Positions 1-5,825 of a stretch of 7,837 bases of DNA are shown here, piece by piece. The stretch's first letter is position 1. Each line of letters starts with the position of its first letter. The notes below the pieces were generated by a model that was not told the origin of the DNA, did no database searches, and saw only the letters and a program-made list of their open reading frames with translations. The position numbers were made by a program, and so were the translations under genes. The stretch comes from an uncultured Porphyromonadaceae bacterium (lineage in GTDB: Bacteria > Bacteroidota > Bacteroidia > Bacteroidales > Muribaculaceae), in assembly GCA_946183895.1 (NCBI GenBank), contig CAMHDX010000035.1, positions 1 through 7,837 on the forward strand, written 5' to 3'.

Positions 1-18
1 AAATTGCTCACTTAGTCG

Positions 19-26
19 TAAATTTG
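19..26 (+). promoter_or_regulatory. Putative Bacteroidota -7 promoter box (TAAATTTG)
   Basis: TAAATTTG matches the Bacteroidota housekeeping sigma -7 consensus TAnnTTTG at every defined position. It lies 53 bp upstream of the first gene, so transcription would start a few bases after it and leave a leader of roughly 45 nt. The partner -33 TTTG element, normally about 19 bp upstream, would fall just outside the window and cannot be seen. It probably drives the HD-domain gene and the genes behind it. Confidence 0.5.
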
Positions 27-43
27 CACGATAAAGAGTCTTG

Positions 44-64
44 AGGCTATTAATGTGGTAGCCT
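44..64 (+). promoter_or_regulatory. Leader hairpin before the HD-domain gene
   Basis: AGGCTATTA (44-52) pairs with TGGTAGCCT (56-64). This gives seven Watson-Crick pairs and two G-U pairs closed by a three-base ATG loop (53-55). No T-run follows on either strand, so it is not an intrinsic terminator. It sits in the predicted 5' leader, 15 nt before the start codon. The loop ATG opens the two-codon frame ATG TGG TAG (53-61), in the same frame as the downstream gene. The structure is visible; any regulatory role is inference. Confidence 0.4.
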
Positions 65-79
65 AACAGCAAATTAAAG

Positions 80-691
80 ATGACAATAGAGACTTTAAAC
101 CGGCTCGTCGAGCAACATAAAGGCGCGATGGAACAGATTGCTGTTGAAGCATCGCGTCTGCATGATGTTGATGTCAATCAACGCTACGGGGCCAATCTTC
201 CTTACAGTTATCACCTGCGTTCGGTGGCGTCGTGGACACTGCGATATGCCCACGAGGTGTTGGCGCGTGAGGACGACTTCCTGCCCCTGTACTTTGGCGC
301 CTATTTTCATGACAGCATTGAGGACGCGCGCTTGACCTACAATAACGTGTACGCCATCGCGATGATGCACATGAATGCCGAGCAATCGACAATGGCGACC
401 GAGATTGTGTACGCTCTCACCAACGACAAGGGTCGCACGCGTCAGGAGCGTGCCGGCGAGCGGTACTATGCCGGCATCCGTGTGACGCCCTACGCGCCGC
501 TGGTCAAGCTTGCCGACCGCATTGCCAACTTCTCCTACTCCCTGCTGCCCGACGACGGGGGCTATGCCGCCCACATGGCCGAGGTGTATCGCAAGGAGAT
601 GGCGCACTTTATCGAGGCCATCAACGGCGAGACGAACGATCCACGTTGCGCGTTGCCCGCCGGAGCCGTCAAATATCTCTTATCGTTATAG
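80..691 (+). CDS. HD-domain phosphohydrolase, Mesh1/SpoT-hydrolase-like
   Basis: A 203-residue soluble protein with the HD fold of (p)ppGpp hydrolases. His45 (YSYHLRSVA) matches the first metal ligand and FHDSIEDA (76-83) is the HDxxED signature. LTNDKGRTRQER (113-124) resembles the T-D-D-K segment of Mesh1 and SpoT. VKLADRIAN (142-150) matches the VKLAD motif with the last metal-ligand Asp146. There is no synthetase, TGS or ACT domain, so it resembles a small alarmone hydrolase slightly longer than Mesh1 (about 180 aa). Known family members are Mn-dependent and remove the 3'-pyrophosphate of (p)ppGpp; Mesh1 also dephosphorylates NADPH. The exact substrate here is inference. The start is the first ATG after an in-frame TAG (59-61) and follows an A-rich leader. 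The SDR gene begins 27 bp downstream, suggesting co-transcription. Confidence 0.8.
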   Translation: MTIETLNRLVEQHKGAMEQIAVEASRLHDVDVNQRYGANLPYSYHLRSVASWTLRYAHEVLAREDDFLPLYFGAYFHDSIEDARLTYNNVYAIAMMHMNAEQSTMATEIVYALTNDKGRTRQERAGERYYAGIRVTPYAPLVKLADRIANFSYSLLPDDGGYAAHMAEVYRKEMAHFIEAINGETNDPRCALPAGAVKYLLSL

Positions 692-718
692 CAAAACACT
701 CAACTAACCAGTAGCAAT

Positions 719-1552
719 ATGGAAACAAATATCGTGAACCCGGTCTACATCGTTACCGGCGCTACCGACAACATGGGTAGTGTGATTACGCGCCGTCTCG
801 CCTCTCAAGGCAAGGCTGTTGTGCTGGCTTGCCGTGATGTGGAAAAAGCCCGGCAGTTTGCCGAGGAGGTGAGCAAGCAAACCCGCAACAAAGACCTCAC
901 CGCCCTGCAGCTTGACCTCAGCTCGTTTGCCCAGGTCAAGGACTTTGTGGAGCGTCTCAAGGCATTGCATCGTCCCATCGCGGCGTTAATCAACAATGCC
1001 GGCACGTTGCCGCGTCACAGCAAGATTTCGCCCGACGGATACGAGCACGCCATCCAAGTCAACTTCCTGAGCACAGTGTTGCTGTCAATGCTCATATATC
1101 CGCTCATCAACGAGGGCGGCAAGATAATCCTCAGCACCAGTGTGAGCCAGCGCTTTGTCTCGCTGCCCTACGAGTTCCCGGCTGTGTCTCATTTCACCCA
1201 AATAGGAGCATACGCTCAGAGCAAGCTCGCACTCACGCTGTTCAGCATCTACATGAGCACGACCATGAAGTTGCGCCATGTCGCGGTCAACTGTGTCAAT
1301 CCCGGCGTCATCAACATCGGCATGCTCGCCTTGCACCGCTGGCTTGACCGCGCCGCCGACTACATTGTCAACCCTCTGCCCGACCCGATGAAGGGGGTAG
1401 ACAGCACGATGCTGGCGCTCGAGAGCGCCGACACGGGCTTTATCTTTAGCGGCACGACGCAGGTCAAGACAAGCACGATGCTCAAGAACCGCGAGGTGTT
1501 TATCAAGTTGTGTAACGACACGATGCGCATCATCAAGCCGCATCTGGAATAA
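719..1552 (+). CDS. Short-chain dehydrogenase/reductase (SDR) family oxidoreductase
   Basis: A 277-residue Rossmann-fold NAD(P)H-dependent oxidoreductase. Features in order: nucleotide loop TGATDNMG (13-20); ACRD (37-40), whose Arg39 suggests NADPH preference; DLSS (66-69), contacting adenine; INNAG (91-95); catalytic Asn115 (IQVNF); a Ser segment ILSTS (137-141); catalytic Tyr165 and Lys169 (YAQSK); and NPGVI (194-198). The wording resembles the retinol dehydrogenase/WW-domain oxidoreductase branch, but the substrate cannot be read from the sequence. The glycine-rich loop is unusual: Asn18 replaces the middle glycine of the usual TGxxxGxG. Other catalytic positions are intact. No signal peptide or clear membrane segment is seen, so it is presumably cytoplasmic. 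It lies 27 bp after the HD gene and 21 bp before ribF, without an obvious promoter or terminator. Confidence 0.87.
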   Translation: METNIVNPVYIVTGATDNMGSVITRRLASQGKAVVLACRDVEKARQFAEEVSKQTRNKDLTALQLDLSSFAQVKDFVERLKALHRPIAALINNAGTLPRHSKISPDGYEHAIQVNFLSTVLLSMLIYPLINEGGKIILSTSVSQRFVSLPYEFPAVSHFTQIGAYAQSKLALTLFSIYMSTTMKLRHVAVNCVNPGVINIGMLALHRWLDRAADYIVNPLPDPMKGVDSTMLALESADTGFIFSGTTQVKTSTMLKNREVFIKLCNDTMRIIKPHLE

Positions 1553-1573
1553 ATACATTTCCGTACCAATATA

Positions 1574-2527
1574 ATGAGTGAATATTTGACTGATAATGAC
1601 AGGCTGCCGGTGGGCACGATGTGCGCCACTGTCGGCCTGTTTGATGGTGTGCACATGGGGCATCGCCGTGTGTTCAACATGGTGAAGCTGCAAGCTGCCG
1701 CCTGTGGTCTGCGTCCCATGGCGATCACCTTTGACCCGCCGCCGCAGCACGTGGTCAGGCCAGACCAGCCGCCTGTAAAGTTGCTCATGTCGCTGCGGCA
1801 GCGTGTTGCCGCCATCAAGGCGGCTGGCATTGACACGGTGCTTGTGCTCCACTTTGACAACGCGCTGGCGGCGCTCACGGCATCGCAGTTTATCAGCCTG
1901 CTGCATGACCGCTATGGCGTGTCACGCCTCATCATGGGTTACAACAACCGGCTTGGCAGCGACCTGCCGGTCAACTTTGATGACTACAGCTCTATAGGAG
2001 CGGCCGAGGGCGTGAAGGTGCTGCAGGCGAGCAAGTTTCCAGGTTTGATGGTCAGTTCGAGCATCATTCGCATTGCGGTGCAGCGGCAGGGTGCCATGCG
2101 TCTGGTGTCCATGATGATGGACTCACCGCTGACCATAGCAGGCACCGTAGTCAAGGGGCGACAAGTGGGGTCGACAATCGGGTTCCCCACGGCCAACGTT
2201 AAGCCCGAATGTGATTATCAGCTGCTACCTGCCATAGGGGCATATAGCGTGTTGGTGACTATTGATGACGCTGACAAGATTGTTCTTGGCATGGCTGCCG
2301 TGGGCCATCACCCCACCACCGGCCACTCTGAGCAACCCACTATCGAGGTTAACCTGTTTGACTATGACGGCACCGACCTGTACGGCCACCGACTAGCGGT
2401 GAAATTTATTGACTGCATTCGCATGGGCGAAGAGCACTTTGACAACCTTGATGCCCTACGCGACCGTTTGGAGTGCGACCGCAACATTGCCAAACAACAA
2501 TTAACGAAACATATCACGAACAAATAA
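1574..2527 (+). CDS. ribF: Bifunctional riboflavin kinase / FMN adenylyltransferase (RibF)
   Basis: A 317-residue enzyme phosphorylating riboflavin to FMN and adenylylating FMN to FAD; the length is normal for bacterial RibF. The N-terminal adenylyltransferase half shows GLFDGVHMGH (21-30, the nucleotidyltransferase HxGH box), ITFDPPP (51-57) and SSSIIR (161-166). The C-terminal kinase half shows GFPTAN (203-208), PTIEVNLFD (255-263, with the family's Glu258) and LYGHRLAVKF (269-278). Several usually conserved positions differ. TFDPHP reads TFDPPP; the flavin-site motif usually close to GYDHRFG reads GYNNRLG (122-128); and the GR before GFPTAN reads GS (199-200). The kinase half looks otherwise complete, and the adenylyltransferase half may be weakened or adapted. 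The ATG follows CCAATATA, 21 bp after the SDR gene; upp follows after 10 bp. RibE, which makes its substrate, is encoded three genes on. Confidence 0.93.
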   Translation: MSEYLTDNDRLPVGTMCATVGLFDGVHMGHRRVFNMVKLQAAACGLRPMAITFDPPPQHVVRPDQPPVKLLMSLRQRVAAIKAAGIDTVLVLHFDNALAALTASQFISLLHDRYGVSRLIMGYNNRLGSDLPVNFDDYSSIGAAEGVKVLQASKFPGLMVSSSIIRIAVQRQGAMRLVSMMMDSPLTIAGTVVKGRQVGSTIGFPTANVKPECDYQLLPAIGAYSVLVTIDDADKIVLGMAAVGHHPTTGHSEQPTIEVNLFDYDGTDLYGHRLAVKFIDCIRMGEEHFDNLDALRDRLECDRNIAKQQLTKHITNK

Positions 2528-2537
2528 CAACAAGACA

Positions 2538-3194
2538 ATGGAGATTATTAACTTGTGTGACCAGAACTCGCTCGTGGGACAGTTTATGAGCGAATTGCGT
2601 GATAAGACGCTACAACGAGAGCGATTGCGTTTCAGGACCAACATTCAACGATTGGGCCAAATCATGGCATACGAGATCAGCAAGCGCCTCAACTATCATG
2701 CCGTTGACACTGAGACACCGCTGGGTGTCAAGTCAACCAATGTGCTTGCCGACAAGGTGGTGCTCGCCACAATCTTGCGTGCGGGTTTACCCTTCCATGA
2801 GGGTTTCCTCAGCTTCCTTGACGGTGCCGACAACGCCTTTGTCAGCGCCTATCGCAAGTACTTCCCCAAGACCGACAAGTTTGTTATCCACATCGAGTAC
2901 ATCGCCAGTCCGCGCATTGACGAGAAGACCCTGATCATCGTTGACCCGATGCTTGCCACCGGCTCGAGCATGGAGTTGGCTTATCAAGCGCTCGTCTCCA
3001 AGGGACAGCCGGCTCACATCCACGTGGCGAGTGTGATCGCCACGCCCCAAGCCATCGAGCTGGTGCGCCAACGCCTGCCGGAGGACAAGACCACGTTGTG
3101 GACTTGTGACATTGACCAGGAGCTCAACGAGCACAGCTACATTGTACCCGGCCTGGGCGACGCGGGCGACTTGTTATACGGCGAGAAGGAGTAA
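2538..3194 (+). CDS. upp: Uracil phosphoribosyltransferase
   Basis: This 218-residue type I phosphoribosyltransferase converts uracil and PRPP to UMP in pyrimidine salvage. The PRPP-binding loop is VDPMLATGSS (135-144). LRAGLPF (80-86) is the Bacteroidota version of the LRAGL segment. IEYIASP (119-125) is typical of the lineage, and the uracil-binding C-terminal motif is YIVPGLGDAGD (201-211), followed by LLYG. Length and motif order agree with the family, and no key residue is missing. It is a soluble cytoplasmic enzyme. The start follows an A-rich leader (CAACAAGACA) only 10 bp after ribF. Its stop overlaps the miaB start by one base (TAATG at 3192-3196), so the two are very likely translated from one message and coupled. 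Confidence 0.97.
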   Translation: MEIINLCDQNSLVGQFMSELRDKTLQRERLRFRTNIQRLGQIMAYEISKRLNYHAVDTETPLGVKSTNVLADKVVLATILRAGLPFHEGFLSFLDGADNAFVSAYRKYFPKTDKFVIHIEYIASPRIDEKTLIIVDPMLATGSSMELAYQALVSKGQPAHIHVASVIATPQAIELVRQRLPEDKTTLWTCDIDQELNEHSYIVPGLGDAGDLLYGEKE

Positions 3195-4558
3195 TGGCGT
3201 TGAACCTGACCTACGACAGCGGCAACCGCACCAAGCTTCTCTACCTCGAGACGTATGGTTGCCAGATGAATGTCGCCGATAGCGAGGTCGTCGCCACCGT
3301 GATGAAGATGGCGGGCTACGACACCACCGACGACCTGGACCGTGCCGACGCGATCTTGATTAACACATGCTCGGTGCGTGACAATGCCGAGCAAAAGATC
3401 TTCACGCGGTTGCGGCAGTTGGCGGCATTGTCGCGCCGTCGTCCCTCGCGCCTGATTGTCGGCATCATCGGCTGCATGGCCGAGCGCATCAAGGACACGC
3501 TCATCAACGACTACGATGTCGACCTGGTCGCCGGCCCCGACGCCTACCTTGAGTTGCCGTCGCTCATCGCGATGGCGGAGCAGGGCATCAAGGCGATCAA
3601 CGTGGAGCTGTCGACCACCGAGACCTATCGCGACATCATTCCCACCCGTGTGGGAGGTAGCCGTGTGAGCGGATTTATCAGCATCATGCGCGGGTGTAAC
3701 AACTTTTGCACCTACTGCATTGTGCCCTACACTCGAGGTCGCGAGCGGTCACGCGAGCCGCAGAGCATCCTGCGCGAGCTCGCCGACCTGCGCGAGCGTG
3801 GCTACCGCGAGGTGACACTGTTGGGACAGAATGTGAATAGCTATCGCCATGTCGCCGACGACGGCACCGTGACCGACATGGCGGCGTTGCTCGCGCTGGT
3901 GGCAGGCGCGGCACCCGAGATGCGGGTGCGCTTCACCACCAGCAACCCCGAGGACCTGAGCGATGAGATTATCGAGGCGATGGCGTCTCACGACAACATC
4001 TGCAACCACATCCACCTGCCGGTGCAGAGCGGCAGCAACCGCATCCTCAAGTTGATGAACCGCAAGTACACCCGCGAGTGGTACCTTGACCGCATCGCCC
4101 GCATCCGCGCCGCGATGCCCGACTGCGGCATCTCGACCGACATGTTCACCGGTTTCCACGACGAGAGCGAGCAGGACTTCGAGCAGACCCTGTCGCTGAT
4201 GCGCGAGGTCGGCTTTGACAGCGCGTTCATGTTCAAGTACAGCGAGCGCCCCGGCACCTATGCCGCGCGTCACTTGCCCGACAATGTGCCCGAGCAGGTC
4301 AAGATTGAGCGCCTCAACCGCATGATTGCCCTGCAAAACGAGCTCTCGCTCACGAGCAACCGGCGTGACATCGGTCGCGAGTTTGAGGTTCTGGTGGAGG
4401 GCTATAGCAAGCGCTCGCATGACGACATGTTCGGCCGCACACCGCAAAACAAGGTGGTGGTGTTCCCCGTGGGAGATGCCGGTGTGCGCATCGGCGACAC
4501 CGTTCGCGCGCGTGTCCACGACGTCACCAGCGCCACCCTGCTGGGTTCACTCGTTTAG
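3194..4558 (+). CDS. miaB: tRNA-2-methylthio-N6-dimethylallyladenosine synthase MiaB
   Basis: A 454-residue radical-SAM methylthiotransferase that adds the 2-methylthio group to i6A37 of tRNAs reading UNN codons. The N-terminal UPF0004 domain carries the three cysteines of the auxiliary 4Fe-4S cluster: Cys23 (YGCQMN), Cys59 (NTCSVR) and Cys94 (GCMAER). The radical-SAM domain has the CxxxCxxC cluster at Cys168, Cys172 and Cys175 (RGCNNFCTYCIVPYTRG). GQNVNSY (211-217) favours MiaB over the relatives RimO and MtaB. A C-terminal TRAM RNA-binding domain spans about 387-453. Domains and length are complete. The start overlaps the upp stop as TAATG. A GAAGGAG run (3185-3191) lies only 2 nt before the ATG and also encodes upp codons, so it is probably not a working Shine-Dalgarno. 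A tRNA prenyltransferase (MiaA) must act first; it is not in this window. Confidence 0.97.
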   Translation: MALNLTYDSGNRTKLLYLETYGCQMNVADSEVVATVMKMAGYDTTDDLDRADAILINTCSVRDNAEQKIFTRLRQLAALSRRRPSRLIVGIIGCMAERIKDTLINDYDVDLVAGPDAYLELPSLIAMAEQGIKAINVELSTTETYRDIIPTRVGGSRVSGFISIMRGCNNFCTYCIVPYTRGRERSREPQSILRELADLRERGYREVTLLGQNVNSYRHVADDGTVTDMAALLALVAGAAPEMRVRFTTSNPEDLSDEIIEAMASHDNICNHIHLPVQSGSNRILKLMNRKYTREWYLDRIARIRAAMPDCGISTDMFTGFHDESEQDFEQTLSLMREVGFDSAFMFKYSERPGTYAARHLPDNVPEQVKIERLNRMIALQNELSLTSNRRDIGREFEVLVEGYSKRSHDDMFGRTPQNKVVVFPVGDAGVRIGDTVRARVHDVTSATLLGSLV

Positions 4559-4616
4559 CCCCACGATGACCGCAATCTTTTTATTTGGATTAAATCACTA
4601 AACCATAATTATAATA

Positions 4617-5225
4617 ATGTTTTCAGGAATTATCGAAGAGGCTGCCCGAGTGGTGGCGTTGGACCGCGACGGCGGCAATCTACACATTACGCTCTCGTGC
4701 TCGTTTGCCGATGATCTGCACATTGACCAGAGCGTGGCACACAATGGCGTGTGCCTCACCGTGGTCAAGGTCGACGCCGACGCCAAGACCTATGTGGTGA
4801 CCGCCATTCAAGAGACCCTTGACCGCAGCAACCTGGGCCTGCTCAAGGTGGGCGACGAGGTGAACGTGGAGCGCAGCATGCTCATGAACGGCCGCCTTGA
4901 CGGCCACATCGTGCAGGGTCATGTTGACCAGACAGCGACCTGTGTCGAGGTGCGTCAGGTTGATGGCAGTTACTACTACAAGTTCCGCTACACCGTCGCT
5001 CCCGAGTTGGCTCGCAAGGGCTATGTCACGGTGGAGAAGGGCAGTGTGTCGGTCAACGGCACCAGCCTGACTGTGTGTGCCAGCGAGCTCGACAGTTTTG
5101 AGGTTGCGATTATTCCGTACACCTACGACCTCACCAACTTCCACGCCATCAAGGTCGGCACGGTGGTCAATCTGGAGTTTGACATCATCGGCAAGTATCT
5201 GGCTCGCCTGATGCAAGTGCAATGA
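4617..5225 (+). CDS. ribE: Riboflavin synthase (alpha chain)
   Basis: A 202-residue enzyme that dismutates two 6,7-dimethyl-8-ribityllumazine molecules to riboflavin plus 5-amino-6-ribitylaminouracil, the last step of riboflavin synthesis. It opens with the classic MFSGIIEE (1-8). Its two tandem lumazine-binding repeats are visible as paired motifs: HNGVCLTVV (42-50) in the first half and VNGTSLTVC (146-154) in the second. The linker holds NGRLDGHIVQGHVDQ (91-105), and the C-terminus has VNLEFDIIGKYLARL (184-198). Length is normal. Position 168 is Tyr in IIPYT where many other bacteria have His, which I believe is common in this phylum. A 58-bp A/T-rich gap separates it from miaB, the largest inside the cluster. 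The stop overlaps the next gene as ATGA. The gene is called ribC in some organisms. Confidence 0.96.
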   Translation: MFSGIIEEAARVVALDRDGGNLHITLSCSFADDLHIDQSVAHNGVCLTVVKVDADAKTYVVTAIQETLDRSNLGLLKVGDEVNVERSMLMNGRLDGHIVQGHVDQTATCVEVRQVDGSYYYKFRYTVAPELARKGYVTVEKGSVSVNGTSLTVCASELDSFEVAIIPYTYDLTNFHAIKVGTVVNLEFDIIGKYLARLMQVQ

Positions 5226-5728
5226 TCAAGGTCGGCATACTCAGCGACACTCATTCGTGTTGGGACGACCGCTACGCGCTGCACTTCGCCGACTGCGACG
5301 AGGTGTGGCATGCCGGCGACATCGGCGACGAGAGTGTGCTTACGCGGTTGGAGGGTGTCGCGCCGGTGGTGCGCGCGGTCTATGGCAACATTGACGGCGG
5401 CATCCTGCGTCGGCGCCTGCGGGAGACCGAGATATTCACTGTTGAGGGTGTCAAGGTTGTGATGACCCACATCGGTGGATACCCCGGGCGTTACGCGCCC
5501 GGCATCCGCCAGCGGCTCTTGCTCTCGCGGCCCCAACTGTTTGTGTGCGGTCACAGCCACATCCTCAAGATTATGCCCGACCGCGGTCTGGGTTGCCTGG
5601 TGGTCAATCCCGGCGCCGCCGGCACCCAAGGCTGGCAGCGCGTGCGTACCCTTGTCACGCTCACGCTTGACAACGGACGCATTGAGCATGCCCAGGTCAT
5701 CGAGTTGTCGCCCAAAGCCGCGCGGTGA
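5222..5728 (+). CDS. YfcE/MJ0936-type metallophosphoesterase
   Basis: A 168-residue single-domain calcineurin-like phosphoesterase with a complete dinuclear-metal site. Visible motifs are LSDTH (7-11; Asp9, His11), HAGDIGD (30-36; Asp33), GNIDG (55-59; Asn56), THIGG (82-86; His83) and GHSH (110-113; His111, His113), followed by VNPGAAG (128-134). The small size and motif wording fit the YfcE/MJ0936 group, whose studied members are metal-dependent phosphodiesterases active on model substrates. The physiological substrate is unknown. There is no signal peptide, so it is presumably cytoplasmic. The start overlaps the ribE stop by 4 bp (ATGA), indicating translational coupling. It is the last gene before a strong terminator. 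A link to flavin metabolism is suggested only by position. Confidence 0.9.
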   Translation: MIKVGILSDTHSCWDDRYALHFADCDEVWHAGDIGDESVLTRLEGVAPVVRAVYGNIDGGILRRRLRETEIFTVEGVKVVMTHIGGYPGRYAPGIRQRLLLSRPQLFVCGHSHILKIMPDRGLGCLVVNPGAAGTQGWQRVRTLVTLTLDNGRIEHAQVIELSPKAAR

Positions 5729-5751
5729 AAAAGATTGGTAGATAAATTATC

Positions 5752-5790
5752 GGGGTTGGTCTATTGCTGTATTGACCAACCTTGTTTTTT
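5752..5790 (+). terminator. Rho-independent terminator after the phosphoesterase gene
   Basis: GGTTGGTC (5754-5761) pairs perfectly with GACCAACC (5774-5781), extendable by two G-U pairs (5752-5753 with 5782-5783), around a 12-nt loop. A run of six T follows at 5785-5790. It lies 23 bp after the phosphoesterase stop and should end the transcript of the upstream cluster before the efflux genes begin. Confidence 0.85.
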
Positions 5791-5801
5791 GATTAATTTT
5801 G
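5771..5801 (+). promoter_or_regulatory. Putative promoter of the efflux operon (ATTG / TAATTTTG)
   Basis: TAATTTTG (5794-5801) is an exact TAnnTTTG -7 element. ATTG (5771-5774) stands 19 bp upstream, matching the -33 TTTG element at three of four bases with the expected spacing. The -7 box begins 4 bp after the terminator's T-run, and the -33 element overlaps the loop and right arm of that hairpin. The start codon of the TolC-family gene is 24 bp after the box, implying a short leader. Confidence 0.6.
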
Positions 5802-5825
5802 CTTGACAATTAATTCTACAACACG

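Noticed and set aside
95..607. Long minus-strand open frame opposite the HD-domain gene, with similar long antisense frames opposite most other genes (for example 1085-1906 and 3749-4519)
   Set aside because: These mirror GC-rich coding DNA of well-recognised + strand genes. Their translations are low-complexity, His/Arg/Val-rich and show no recognisable domains.
3185..3191. GAAGGAG as a Shine-Dalgarno for miaB
   Set aside because: It lies only 2 nt from the ATG, is explained by the upp codons Glu-Lys-Glu, and the phylum generally does not rely on Shine-Dalgarno pairing.
4566..4601. Eleven-codon frame MTAIFLFGLNH between miaB and ribE
   Set aside because: It does not overlap or abut the ribE start, has no supporting structure, and its length is easily explained by chance in an A/T-rich spacer.
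4559..4616. Possible promoter, terminator or FMN riboswitch before ribE
   Set aside because: The gap is only 58 bp, too short for an FMN riboswitch. The T-run at 4578-4582 has no GC-rich hairpin before it. TTTATTTG (4580-4587) matches TAnnTTTG imperfectly, and the nearest TTTG-like tetramer is 22 bp away. Too weak to call.
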